In this document: one piece after another, positions 45,173 through 53,488 of the stretch
How the letters are laid out: each line of letters starts with the position of its first letter
Position numbering within the stretch: the first letter of the stretch is position 1
Origin: a virus
Length of the DNA: 64,000 nt
Reading direction: 5' to 3' (one strand)
IMG/VR virus record: IMGVR_UViG_3300007514_000005
Coordinates: 1-64,000 of that record
The notes under the pieces: model-generated
Databases searched by the model: none
What the model was told of the DNA's origin: nothing
Seen by the model: only the letters and a program-made list of their open reading frames with translations
Translations under genes and position numbers: made by a program

Positions 45173-46671
45173 TAATCACGCGGCAACGCAACCATAGCAT
45201 CACTTAGTAATACTAGGGTCGCAATGGAGACTGCGCTTCGTATGGAATTAACTACCACATCAACGGGGTCTGTAATACCCTGCTCTATCATATTGACCCA
45301 CTCTCCTGTCGCCGCATTGAATCCTATATCCTTATCGTGGGAATAGGCATCGTAGCCCGCATTCTCACAAATTAGTCTCATGGGCATAGAAAAGGCCTTG
45401 CTAATCAAAAGGCTCTCACTACTTTGCCCGTAATAATTAGGGAGAACACCACCGCCCGCAATAATCCCATTGCGTTGGGCCGACCTTACGGCATTAACCG
45501 CGTCATCAATTCTCTCCTTCTTCTCCATCATTTCTACTTCGCTGTTAGCGCCTACCATAATGGAAGCGACACCATTCTCAAGACGGGCTATTCTTCTAGC
45601 GTATGTCTGCTTATCCCAATCGTTGTCTGCTTCCTTCATCTGTTGTTGCAAGTTTTGTGTATGAGACTCTACGGCATTGACCGAGTTTTCTATCACACAG
45701 GAGTCTTTCTTACACACTACTGTATCTAAGTGACCCAAAGGAAAATCCTCAAAATCTATGTTCTTGAGAGTCTTACCTACACTCTTGTCGAGTATTTCAC
45801 CACCCGTAATTGCTTGTATATCCTCAGCCCACGCCTTTTGTGTATCTCCCATACCTGCTAGTTTAACCATAGTAGCATTTATCTTACCTTGAACAACATT
45901 TATCAGTAGGTTAGGAAGGACTGCGGGGTTGTAATCTCCACAGAAAATAACCAAACCTTTGTTCAATTTAAGGCACTCTTCCATCACAGGAATTAGGCTT
46001 TCAAATGAATTTATTTTATCCGTTGTAATTAGGACACTCGCGTTGTTAATTGAGTCGGGGAAGTAGGGGCTTATTGCTCCTGTCTGTAAATCTAACCCGT
46101 CTGTTATCTCGTAGTAAGTCTCATAACTACTACCATTCTTCAAAGCAATAGCGCCCTCAGAACCAATCTTACTCATTACTTCTGCAATCAATCGTCCTAA
46201 TTCTGAGTCGTTGTTGGCCGCAATAGTAGCAACATCAACCAATTCCTCATCATTCTCACACGGTCTTGCGCTTTCTTTAATCTTTGTAATTATGTCTTCG
46301 GACTCTTCCTTCAATTCCTGTGTTATTTCAAGCGGGGAAATGCCGCGCTTGACTAACTCCATGCCTTCGTTGCATAGAGCCTGTGCAATCACAGTAGCAG
46401 TAGTCGTTCCATCACCGGACTTATTTTGAGCCTGTTCTGCAACCTGCTTAATTAGGTCAATACCCATCTGCACATACGGGTCGGGGTCATTAACAGCCCT
46501 TGCTATACTGACTCCATCATTAAGTATGAGCGGGTAGGAATCTTCCTGCTCTATAATCACAGTCCTTGCGTTAGCGCCTAGTGTGCCTTTGACTGCGTTA
46601 GCAACCTTATTCACACCTTGTAATAATTTAGCGCGTGCATCCTTACCTGTTAAAAGCGTTTCTTCCACCAT
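45172..46671 (-). CDS. groEL: Group I chaperonin (GroEL-like)
   Basis: A 499-aa Hsp60 of bacterial type. It has LNDGVSIARAV, the nucleotide-binding GDGTTTATVIAQAL near residue 87, an apical domain (YFPDSINNASVLITTDKINSF) and KKERIDDAVNAVRSA...GIIAGGG, with the Asp that hydrolyses ATP. It is about 45 residues short of bacterial GroEL and lacks the GGM tail. Archaea normally use thermosomes, though some have GroEL. Likely folds capsid or other viral proteins with the GroES next to it. AAGGAGAG site before the ATG. Confidence 0.93.
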   Translation of the reverse strand: MVEETLLTGKDARAKLLQGVNKVANAVKGTLGANARTVIIEQEDSYPLILNDGVSIARAVNDPDPYVQMGIDLIKQVAEQAQNKSGDGTTTATVIAQALCNEGMELVKRGISPLEITQELKEESEDIITKIKESARPCENDEELVDVATIAANNDSELGRLIAEVMSKIGSEGAIALKNGSSYETYYEITDGLDLQTGAISPYFPDSINNASVLITTDKINSFESLIPVMEECLKLNKGLVIFCGDYNPAVLPNLLINVVQGKINATMVKLAGMGDTQKAWAEDIQAITGGEILDKSVGKTLKNIDFEDFPLGHLDTVVCKKDSCVIENSVNAVESHTQNLQQQMKEADNDWDKQTYARRIARLENGVASIMVGANSEVEMMEKKERIDDAVNAVRSAQRNGIIAGGGVLPNYYGQSSESLLISKAFSMPMRLICENAGYDAYSHDKDIGFNAATGEWVNMIEQGITDPVDVVVNSIRSAVSIATLVLLSDAMVALPRD

Positions 46672-46705
46672 GCTGATACTCTCCTTGCAAACATTCTACC
46701 TGCTT

Positions 46706-46948
46706 TCACACTACCGCCACCAAGTCATATTCTTTCACGGCTATAATTCCGTCTCCTAAGTCAGCGCCCCCATCATAGGAAGCATCAGGAGCAAGCCTAA
46801 CCTTGTCTCCTATCGAGAGACGAGTAGTAATCCTATCACCTATGGAAAGAACCTCATAGTCATTCGACTCACCGAGTATGAGACCGCTTGTGGTCTCGTC
46901 AGTTTCTTTAACCCTTGTAAGTAGAATGTGGTGGCCTAATGCTCGCAT
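46706..46948 (-). CDS. groES: GroES-like co-chaperonin
   Basis: An 80-aa protein from ATG 46948, which shares its A with the upstream TGA stop. RALGHHILLTRVKETDETTSGLIL gives the first strand and a mobile loop with a hydrophobic GLIL in place of the usual GGIVL. The C-terminal part (GDKVRLAPDASY...IIAVKEYDLVAVV) ends in the conserved final strand. It is shorter than bacterial GroES in the central roof region. Next to groEL, so they form a matched pair. Confidence 0.88.
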   Translation of the reverse strand: MRALGHHILLTRVKETDETTSGLILGESNDYEVLSIGDRITTRLSIGDKVRLAPDASYDGGADLGDGIIAVKEYDLVAVV

Positions 46949-48138
46949 CAATCCCACCCGTCACCTTCTACGGTGGCGGGTTCGGCCATAGCCTCTACTT
47001 CATCGTAGGGCCACCATCCATTCACAGACAACCTTTGCTCATCCGTATCGCGGGTTCGCCATGTTTGTCCAATTAGTAGAATCTTTGTTCCAACGGCGAA
47101 ATCCACACGGAATGCGTCAGACGCACCAACATAGACTTCAACGACAGGGGCGGAAGAAGAAATATCCAAGTCAGCACAGACAAGTGTATATCCCCCATTG
47201 TCTCTAGGGTCAATGTGTATTACCTCAGCAGGAACGCTGAGAATCCTATCCCACCACCCATCAGAACCGTTGAAATTATCATAGTATGCGCGTAGGTCAT
47301 CGAGACTGCTAAGCAAGTCCTCTCCGTCCAAGTATTCAGCCATCAAACCCATAGGGTCAGACTCAAATATGTTTGCAACACTAGGTGAAAGGGTCACATC
47401 AGTCATGTCTGCCTTCACATAAGCACGCACGCCATCCTTACCTAATCTTAGCGCCATAGTTAGTGGCGTGAAGGTAGGGTATTGAATATCTGCGGCATTG
47501 CTTTGTGCAGTCACCGTCATAGCCTTCCAAGCATCGTTGCTTCCCTCAGCCCTGCCGAAGAAGAGCGAAGTGCGCTCTCTCTCGTTCTGTGGGCGTGGGT
47601 TGCCGAATTTGAAATTCTTGTCTCCGCTTGGGAAGGTCTCGTTCTTGCTATCCCAAACACAATAGAAGTGTGTAATACCATCCAATTGCATAGCGTTGGA
47701 AGGTAATTCACTTACAGTAGAAGTATCAGAACCGAAGAAGTCCTCACGCGCGTATCTAGTAAATGTTCCATCGGCGTTATCGGTGTAAAGGACAATTGAC
47801 CCGTTATCTACGAAGGTCATCCTTACTTCCTCAGAAGCATTCATCAATTGGCTCTTCATCTTGTTGTAGAGAATCTTACCCCACTCCTTTGGGCGTGGAA
47901 CGCTTACAAACATTCCTTCCATCTTGGTTGCGCCGGAGCGAGCGAGTCTTGCGTTAGCGTTGCGAATCTTACTACCTGCTACCTTAAGTGCTAGTGCGTA
48001 AGCATCCTCTTCACTCTTACCCGCTTGTATCCATGCTTCGCGCTGTTCCGCGAGCACCGCTTCTGTCTGTGCCTTCAACGAAGCCACATCAGTATTCAAT
48101 GTCTTGGCTGTCCTCTCAATTATCTTCTCGTCAATCAT
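46948..48138 (-). CDS. Putative OB-fold single-strand DNA-binding protein
   Basis: A 396-aa protein with a helical head (ERTAKTLNTDVASLKAQTEAVLAEQREAW...) and several beta-rich blocks: GKDGVRAYVKADMTDVTL, VVEVYVGASDAFRVDFAVGTKILLIGQTWRTRD and LSVNGWWPYD, the last two resembling RPA OB-fold strands. No zinc motif. Its place between clamp loader and chaperonin in a replication cluster supports an RPA role. Identification is moderate. Confidence 0.5.
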   Translation of the reverse strand: MIDEKIIERTAKTLNTDVASLKAQTEAVLAEQREAWIQAGKSEEDAYALALKVAGSKIRNANARLARSGATKMEGMFVSVPRPKEWGKILYNKMKSQLMNASEEVRMTFVDNGSIVLYTDNADGTFTRYAREDFFGSDTSTVSELPSNAMQLDGITHFYCVWDSKNETFPSGDKNFKFGNPRPQNERERTSLFFGRAEGSNDAWKAMTVTAQSNAADIQYPTFTPLTMALRLGKDGVRAYVKADMTDVTLSPSVANIFESDPMGLMAEYLDGEDLLSSLDDLRAYYDNFNGSDGWWDRILSVPAEVIHIDPRDNGGYTLVCADLDISSSAPVVEVYVGASDAFRVDFAVGTKILLIGQTWRTRDTDEQRLSVNGWWPYDEVEAMAEPATVEGDGWD

Positions 48139-48172
48139 GGTATCTACCTTCTTGTTCTATCCACCGCTTGTT

Positions 48173-48189
48173 CTATCCGCATATAAACC
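48173..48189 (-). promoter_or_regulatory. Promoter of the OB-protein/chaperonin operon
   Basis: GGTTTATATGCGGATAG on the minus strand, overlapping the last base of the RFC stop. The TATA core is 42-49 nt before ATG 48138, leaving a leader of about 20 nt. Confidence 0.75.
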
Positions 48190-49070
48190 TACGCTCCTAA
48201 ACACATTCTAACGAAATTAGCAACGACTATTTGCGGTTCTACGCCCGCAATAAAGTCGCGCTCCGCCGTGACTGCGGCATCTATTACCGCTAATTTAGAC
48301 GCTACGCGCGCGTTGGAATCTACCGCGTGTGTGAATACTCTACGCACACTTCTTCGGGGGTCGAAGCCATCAATACACTTCAAGGCTTCTTCGTAATCCT
48401 TCTCTCGGAATACTAATGTAAGGAAAATGTTAGGGTCGAATTCATCATCTATCAATGAATTAAGGAATGAAGTTTGTGTGCTTGGGGTTTTCAAAGTATT
48501 GAAGGCTTGTAGGCAGTTAATCGCGGCTCGCAAATCACCTTTATGAGCGTCAATAATCATGTTCAATTGCCCGTCTGTTATCTCTACGCCTTCTCTACCC
48601 ACTATTGTTAGTAGGCGCGCCTTCATATCCTCATCACTAATTGGTTTGAAATGTAAAACGCGACAGCGTGACTGCAACCATTGAGAGACCTTGCTTAAAT
48701 CATTACAAGTTAGAATGAAATACCCTGTCGCATTCTCAATGACTCCTTTGAGGGCGGACTGTGCCGCCGAAGTCAATTGGTCTGCTTCATCCAACAGAAA
48801 AATTTGGTTGAAATTTCCTGTCCGAGACATAGGTAGTAATTCTTCTTCTACGAATTCTATACCCCTTGTCTTCTTACTGCTCGCGTTGAAAGTGTGAAGT
48901 GTAAAATCATATCGTTGTGCTAAGGCATGAGCAAGACTTGTCTTGCCTGTTCCCGCTTCACGGCTATGGAATATCATGTGGCCCATAGAGTCTAAGGAGT
49001 CAAGAATATGCTCTTGCCCTACTATCTCATCAAGAGAGGGTCGGTGTTTAGTAGCCCAAATATAGGTCAT
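48189..49070 (-). CDS. rfcS: Replication factor C small subunit (clamp loader)
   Basis: A 293-aa AAA+ ATPase. WATKHRPSLDEIVGQE opens the RFC box region; Walker A SREAGTGKTS (36-45) lacks the usual GPP; FLLDEAD (91-97) is Walker B; SRCR (134-137) is the arginine finger; a helical collar follows. It loads the sliding clamp at 43335. No large subunit is evident, so it may work as a homopentamer or with the host's RfcL. A leader of about 225 nt precedes it. Confidence 0.93.
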   Translation of the reverse strand: MTYIWATKHRPSLDEIVGQEHILDSLDSMGHMIFHSREAGTGKTSLAHALAQRYDFTLHTFNASSKKTRGIEFVEEELLPMSRTGNFNQIFLLDEADQLTSAAQSALKGVIENATGYFILTCNDLSKVSQWLQSRCRVLHFKPISDEDMKARLLTIVGREGVEITDGQLNMIIDAHKGDLRAAINCLQAFNTLKTPSTQTSFLNSLIDDEFDPNIFLTLVFREKDYEEALKCIDGFDPRRSVRRVFTHAVDSNARVASKLAVIDAAVTAERDFIAGVEPQIVVANFVRMCLGA

Positions 49071-49296
49071 GTATCTTCCTCGTAGGTGGGGGGAGTGGCT
49101 TTTCCAACGGCTCGCATTTCTTACTTGGATGAGTTAGAAATTTCAGGTGCTTGGATATGGTTTGGACTACCCCAAATGTGTAGCCTCGCCTAAGACAATG
49201 TTAGTTTCAAATGGTTGGTAGAATGGACTCCCATAAGTATTTTCAAGTGTCGCTTATCTCACCAAACCAAATTACGCCTCTTCGGTCTCTCCCCCC
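49071..49296 (-). ncRNA. Long structured leader of the RFC gene
   Basis: No gene fits between the promoter and the RFC ATG. The predicted RNA would begin near 49296 with GGGGGGAG, which pairs perfectly over 8 bases with CUCCCCCC at 49095-49088, just before the ribosome site GAGGA. A GG/CC extension with a bulge is possible. A 14-codon frame (MGVHSTNHLKLTLS) lies inside at about 49217-49173. It may be a regulatory leader or a separate small RNA. Confidence 0.55.
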
Positions 49297-49310
49297 AAAC
49301 CACACTCTAT

Positions 49311-49327
49311 CTATCCGCATATAAACC
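49311..49327 (-). promoter_or_regulatory. Promoter upstream of RFC leader
   Basis: GGTTTATATGCGGATAG on the minus strand. The start of transcription expected 25-27 nt below falls at about 49296. The nearest gene downstream is RFC, 245 nt away. Confidence 0.75.
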
Positions 49328-49330
49328 TAA

Positions 49331-49693
49331 TTATGCGAATTTTCTTTCTATCAGTATAGCGTTAAGGAATCTGTATAGGGTAGCCATTTCGTGCTTGTAT
49401 CCAACAGGATTTCGTGAGTCTGTCTCAAGCCCCGCCAAAATACCTAGAGTCAGACCACGAATGAACTCAACCGACCACGCATCGGCCTCTTGAAGATAGG
49501 ACATGATATACTCATACTCTTCCTCTTCATAATCTAAGGTGAAATCTACATCAGCGAGATAAGCCACGCAATCTTTGAGATAAGCAATGTGTCTTGAGTT
49601 TTCCTCAGTCAAAATATCTGATAACAAGGGGTCTGTTCCAAAAGCCCCCATAGAGTGCATAAATTCTAACACAAGTCTCACATCATCTTCCAT
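49331..49693 (-). CDS. Unrecognised acidic helical protein
   Basis: A 120-aa, strongly acidic protein (VDFTLDYEEEEYEYIMSYLQ) with predicted helices and no Cys cluster or membrane span. Own promoter upstream. Ends just before the RFC promoter. Acidic small viral proteins may mimic DNA, but nothing specific shows that here. Confidence 0.65.
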   Translation of the reverse strand: MEDDVRLVLEFMHSMGAFGTDPLLSDILTEENSRHIAYLKDCVAYLADVDFTLDYEEEEYEYIMSYLQEADAWSVEFIRGLTLGILAGLETDSRNPVGYKHEMATLYRFLNAILIERKFA

Positions 49694-49723
49694 GCTTATT
49701 TCATGGTTATAGTGTGCTATAAT

Positions 49724-49740
49724 CTATCCGCATATTAACT
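49724..49740 (-). promoter_or_regulatory. Promoter of the acidic protein gene
   Basis: AGTTAATATGCGGATAG on the minus strand, a variant of the shared extended TATA, 38-45 nt before ATG 49693. The interval also holds ACTATAACC. Confidence 0.65.
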
Positions 49741-50135
49741 CATCGTCTAATACAATGCAAACAAACATTACTATCAGGGGGAAAGACGCGAATACGCCCG
49801 CATTTACATTTCTGCGAATCTTTTTTCTGCTGTGGAGTCATAACCGTCAAGGAGCGAGTAAAGACAATATCTTCTTTACTCCTGATTAGTTTTCTATCAA
49901 TGTCGTAAATTAAATGCTTGGCCTTTGTTCCGATAGCATTTTCTACTTGCTCAGAACCAACGGCCACCACCTGTGGATTCTTAGACATTAACGCGCTCAG
50001 ACTATGGGGAGAAGGAACGGTTCTAACTGATTTTTTCTTGCTTAGTAGGTCAGCCATGCCCTCTTTCGTCATTTCGCCATACTCGTATAGTATATCCACA
50101 ATTATTCTGCGTATGCGCCTATTGTTCGCACTCAT
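49740..50135 (-). CDS. Winged-helix protein with C-terminal zinc ribbon
   Basis: A 131-aa basic protein. RRIIVDILYEYGEMTKEGMADLLSKKKSVRTVP...LSALMSKNPQVVAVG is a winged-helix domain like the other small ones in this genome. The C-terminus KCKCGRIRVFPPDSNVCLHCIRR adds a zinc ribbon. AAATACAC (50155-50162) is a TATA candidate 20-27 nt before ATG 50135. Likely transcription regulator. Confidence 0.7.
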   Translation of the reverse strand: MSANNRRIRRIIVDILYEYGEMTKEGMADLLSKKKSVRTVPSPHSLSALMSKNPQVVAVGSEQVENAIGTKAKHLIYDIDRKLIRSKEDIVFTRSLTVMTPQQKKDSQKCKCGRIRVFPPDSNVCLHCIRR

Positions 50136-50173
50136 GTATAGTCGTGATACTTAAGTGTATTTGAGAGTATTGA

Positions 50174-50350
50174 TTAGTCATCCTGCCCCATAAACATTGA
50201 AGCATAGAAGAATTCACCTTCGTCTCCTTCTTTTTTGTATTTGTGTGTCGGAACAACACTCGCAATTTCATGTAATAATGCCCCCCATACTGCCGCCAAA
50301 AACATGATTAGTATAGGGATAATACAACACAAAGCCAAAATCAAATCCAT
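50174..50350 (-). CDS. 58-aa membrane protein
   Basis: ATG 50350 overlaps the previous stop by 10 nt. Product MDLILALCCIIPILIMFLAAVWGALL is a membrane helix, followed by a charged tail ending FYASMFMGQDD. Last gene of the helicase operon. Unassigned. Confidence 0.65.
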   Translation of the reverse strand: MDLILALCCIIPILIMFLAAVWGALLHEIASVVPTHKYKKEGDEGEFFYASMFMGQDD

Positions 50351-51006
50351 TCGTTAGCCCCCACTTTTGTTTTGTTAATGTTCTTTGGAATCTCAACCGC
50401 CTTATCTCGTATCTCGTTGGCGGCAGAATCATTACCCTCTATAATTTCCTTCCAATACTTGTCGGTTTGGCGGAAGGGAAGGGGAACATCTTGAACATCT
50501 TTGTTCTTTTTCGGCCACTTTGTCTTCTCATGTGAGGCTTCTACCCCGTAAGCAAAAATAGCCCTTACATATTCATCGGGTAATTCCATATTTGCTTGCG
50601 CAATGCGTCTCCAAAGAGCAATGTCGTCTCTATTTTGCCTTAGAAAAGCAAGACCATAGGGAATTGGTAATTCTCTTATCGCATACCACACTCTCTTGCG
50701 GTCTTTCCAAGAGAGCATAGCCATCACATCGTTAAGGTAGGAGCGCCCCTGTCGGGTAGCCCACTCATCAATAATGACGGAATCCTGTAAGTCTCCGGTA
50801 ATTACGGGCGGTTTTTCGGTGCAAACCACCAATCTATTACCGACATACGGAAGCCACGCTTCAACATCTTTCTGTGTGAATCTGTCCGTGCGTAGAATGT
50901 AAGTGGTATCGGGGTTAGAGGGCGGGGTATCTATTTTACCCGTCATAAGAATGTAATTACCAACCATGAATTTTTCATCATCATTAGTAAAAATAACTAC
51001 TCCCAA
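50341..51006 (-). CDS. Unrecognised 221-aa protein of the helicase operon
   Basis: Start is probably TTG 51006 with an AGGGGGA site seven bases upstream; the next ATG is at residue 14. Mixed alpha/beta with VIIDEWATRQGRSYLNDVMAMLSWKDRKRVWYAIRELPIPYGLAFLRQN, and a lysine-rich C-terminal part. Parts recall clamp-loader or helicase-loader helices but no motif is decisive. Follows helicase genes, so replication is a fair guess. Confidence 0.65.
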   Translation of the reverse strand: MGVVIFTNDDEKFMVGNYILMTGKIDTPPSNPDTTYILRTDRFTQKDVEAWLPYVGNRLVVCTEKPPVITGDLQDSVIIDEWATRQGRSYLNDVMAMLSWKDRKRVWYAIRELPIPYGLAFLRQNRDDIALWRRIAQANMELPDEYVRAIFAYGVEASHEKTKWPKKNKDVQDVPLPFRQTDKYWKEIIEGNDSAANEIRDKAVEIPKNINKTKVGANEWI

Positions 51007-51017
51007 ATTTTTTCCCC

Positions 51018-51287
51018 CTAATTTTCTTTACCGTCTATATATACAAAGGGGTCATGCGCATAAACATAATCGCACAAGCGCCGATACTGTGAGTCGGACA
51101 ACAACCACGCATCTCTAACTGCTTTAGCCGTTAAAGAGTAGCCGTTGTTAGACCAAAGAATCTTACCGTCTCCGAGAACACCTACTAGACCATCCTCTAT
51201 CATTGCTGTAATAAGTAAAGGCCATTCGTCCTTGTATATCGGGCGCTTGAACAAATACCTATTTGTCTTGCTTCTCCATTGCTTCAT
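51018..51287 (-). CDS. Unrecognised 89-aa protein
   Basis: A basic small protein (MKQWRSKTNRYLFKRPIYKDEWPLLITAMIEDGLVGVLGDGKILWSNNGY), alpha/beta, possibly winged helix. Overlaps the gene upstream by 29 nt within the helicase operon. Confidence 0.6.
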   Translation of the reverse strand: MKQWRSKTNRYLFKRPIYKDEWPLLITAMIEDGLVGVLGDGKILWSNNGYSLTAKAVRDAWLLSDSQYRRLCDYVYAHDPFVYIDGKEN

Positions 51288-51573
51288 CTAAAGGACTCCC
51301 CTCTTTCTTGTAGGTCTTTACGCTCGCTCTCGCACCTTCCGGCCACTTAGTATTCATAGTCAAATACACAGAATACTCGTTGCGCGGACTGTCTTCATCG
51401 TTGCGCTTCCACACAATACCATGCTCTAAACACTCAAGGTATTCCAAAGCCTTAACTTCTTGTGCGAAAAATTTAGGGGGCATTCTTACTATATTCCATC
51501 CGTCTCGGAAGTAATTGTATCTTCCATCTCTAGCATGACCCGTGACTTTGAAGGGCATAGAACCTATACTCAT
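51259..51573 (-). CDS. Unrecognised 104-aa protein
   Basis: Beta-rich: FKVTGHARDGRYNYFRDGWNIVRMPPKFFAQEVKALEYLECLEHGIVWKR, then YSVYLTMNTKWPEG. ATG 51573 overlaps the previous stop as ATGA. No family recognised. Confidence 0.65.
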   Translation of the reverse strand: MSIGSMPFKVTGHARDGRYNYFRDGWNIVRMPPKFFAQEVKALEYLECLEHGIVWKRNDEDSPRNEYSVYLTMNTKWPEGARASVKTYKKEGSPLDEAMEKQDK

Positions 51574-52196
51574 TCTATCACCTCGTAATCAACATCAATC
51601 ACATTAGACGGGGCTTTCAGCGCCGCCATTCTCAATTCTATATCGTCTAACAATTCAGGGTGGTGCTTCAAAGTATCAACAAGTATGCCGCTTAAATTAT
51701 TCATCTGCGCTTGCGCGAGAAGTAATTGGGAATCAACACCAATCTCCTTCTTCAATTGACCTACTAATTTGAGACTTGAGTTAGCCTGTCCTATGAGTCT
51801 TGTGGCGTCAGCAACGAAGTCGGAAGTAATGCCGCCATGTTGCTCCTTTCTCTCTTCTAACTCATCCAAGTAAGAGCGTATTCTTATTACAATATCTTCT
51901 GCTGAGTCGAGCGTGTTAATGGACTGCTCTCTTGCCTTCTCCAAGTGCTGTGCTTCTTCGGGGTCGAATTCAATGTGACTCTCCATGTGGGTCATCACCG
52001 TTCCTTCCGGCCAATTATGTTTGCTCTCTAAATAATCGGGGGAAGTTTCGTCAGCCATCACATCTTTTTCGTAATCCTTTCGCTTTTTATGGTCGCACAT
52101 ACCGCACCCACCATCAAGCACCCATCGGAGCACTTCAATAACGAAAGCATCATTCTCATTAGCAAGTCTTTGTTGTATCTCTAATCGTGTTTTCAT
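51570..52196 (-). CDS. Zinc-finger coiled-coil protein
   Basis: A 208-aa acidic protein. CGMCDHKKRKDYEK with the later HMESH gives a C2H2-like zinc site in the first 75 residues. Long helices follow (SAEDIVIRIRSYLDELEERKE and SSLKLVGQLKKEIGVDSQLLLAQAQM). Sits right after the MCM-like helicase with ATGA overlap, so it may be a loader or partner. This is inference. Confidence 0.65.
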   Translation of the reverse strand: MKTRLEIQQRLANENDAFVIEVLRWVLDGGCGMCDHKKRKDYEKDVMADETSPDYLESKHNWPEGTVMTHMESHIEFDPEEAQHLEKAREQSINTLDSAEDIVIRIRSYLDELEERKEQHGGITSDFVADATRLIGQANSSLKLVGQLKKEIGVDSQLLLAQAQMNNLSGILVDTLKHHPELLDDIELRMAALKAPSNVIDVDYEVIE

Positions 52197-53488
52197 TCTA
52201 CTCCCCCTGTTCCTATTCTACAAAGCATACCCTTTCTACCACGCCTGTTGGTCTCCGGCTCGTATTCACTATACCATGACTGTCCTTCAAGGTTTTCTAT
52301 GACCCACCGCTTAGCGCTTTGGTAATCACCTTGTGTAATCATGCGGGAAATCTCCTTCAACAATTGAGACTTAGGTAAGTCTTGCTTCCAAAAGGTAGAG
52401 CGTATCAATTCAAGGTCTGCATCCATTACTCGCCTTCGTTGTAGTAGAGACAGGTTAAGTATCTCTTCTAACTGCTCGTCCATAGTAATGAGTAAGGGTT
52501 GTCCGCCCTTGTAGGTAGGTTGCATCATGTGGTATCCAATCGCAAGCCTACGGAATAAGTCTGCCTCAAAGGAACGAACATCGGGGCGTTCAATCCACTC
52601 CCCAATGTCGTCATCGAATATAATCCCCGTAGGGGGGTTGGCTACCGCATACTCCATGCGGTTCTTTAACCATTGTTTTATCTCAAAAGCCATCGAAGCC
52701 AATTGCGTCCTTTCTTCTACGCTCATGTTAGACTGTTGGTGTTGGGCCTTCTTGTAGAGCAATTCCTTTTCGGGAGTCATCTCAATATCAATAATGAAGA
52801 ATCTTCGGTCAAGGCCGGAGTCTAACTCAAACCTTGCGGGCTGTGTTCCTGCCCATACTGTGTAGCGGGTTGTGTATCGAACCCACCCATTGCGTAGCGC
52901 TTTTTGCACGCGCCCATTGTCTAGGGAAGTCAGCAATTGGTTTTTCATATCCATACTGTGGTCTTTTTTTGACGCATCAGACATACTGCTGAATTCCTCA
53001 AAGCCTAAGAATCCACCACACATCTCACGAGCAATAGGTCTGCCCGTCAGGTCTCCGAATTCATCCACAGAACCAAACATACCTGCTTCCGTTATAGAGT
53101 TAGCACCCATCATGGTTCTCATGCCCTGCCCTAACTCTTGGTTTTGGTTGTGAAGAAGGCCTGTGCCTTCGGCTAGGAATAGTAGAATCATAACCGACTT
53201 ACCACTACCCTTAGCACCACGCAACATAATATGTATGCGCGTATCAGGTAATTGCGACATGGGTGTGTAGAACGGTATATTGCTGTGGCGTAGCGGGCAG
53301 TTATCAATAGTGAAGTCGTTTTCTTCATCCACCAACGGGCTGTCGGGGTCGAAGTCGCAACGACTACACTTGTTTAGCGCGTTGAATATGTGACTTCCTA
53401 TACTGCATAGGAAAATCGGCAGTTTATCATCTACATCAACATAGTAATTTCGCCGTGCGAATTCTTTAACGCTTGTAAATATGTTCAT
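52193..53488 (-). CDS. MCM-like AAA+ helicase, compact
   Basis: A 431-aa AAA+ protein. Walker A GAKGSGKS (91-98), Walker B GFLGFEEF (E164/E165), NGRVQKALRNGWVRYTTRYT, sensor 1 AGTQPARF and an LDRRF arginine finger follow the MCM order. The N-terminal oligonucleotide-binding region of cellular MCMs is cut to about 85 residues with a Cys cluster (C28, CSRC, C64). The C-terminus looks like a winged helix. Presumed replicative helicase. ATGA overlaps on both sides. Confidence 0.75.
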   Translation of the reverse strand: MNIFTSVKEFARRNYYVDVDDKLPIFLCSIGSHIFNALNKCSRCDFDPDSPLVDEENDFTIDNCPLRHSNIPFYTPMSQLPDTRIHIMLRGAKGSGKSVMILLFLAEGTGLLHNQNQELGQGMRTMMGANSITEAGMFGSVDEFGDLTGRPIAREMCGGFLGFEEFSSMSDASKKDHSMDMKNQLLTSLDNGRVQKALRNGWVRYTTRYTVWAGTQPARFELDSGLDRRFFIIDIEMTPEKELLYKKAQHQQSNMSVEERTQLASMAFEIKQWLKNRMEYAVANPPTGIIFDDDIGEWIERPDVRSFEADLFRRLAIGYHMMQPTYKGGQPLLITMDEQLEEILNLSLLQRRRVMDADLELIRSTFWKQDLPKSQLLKEISRMITQGDYQSAKRWVIENLEGQSWYSEYEPETNRRGRKGMLCRIGTGGVE

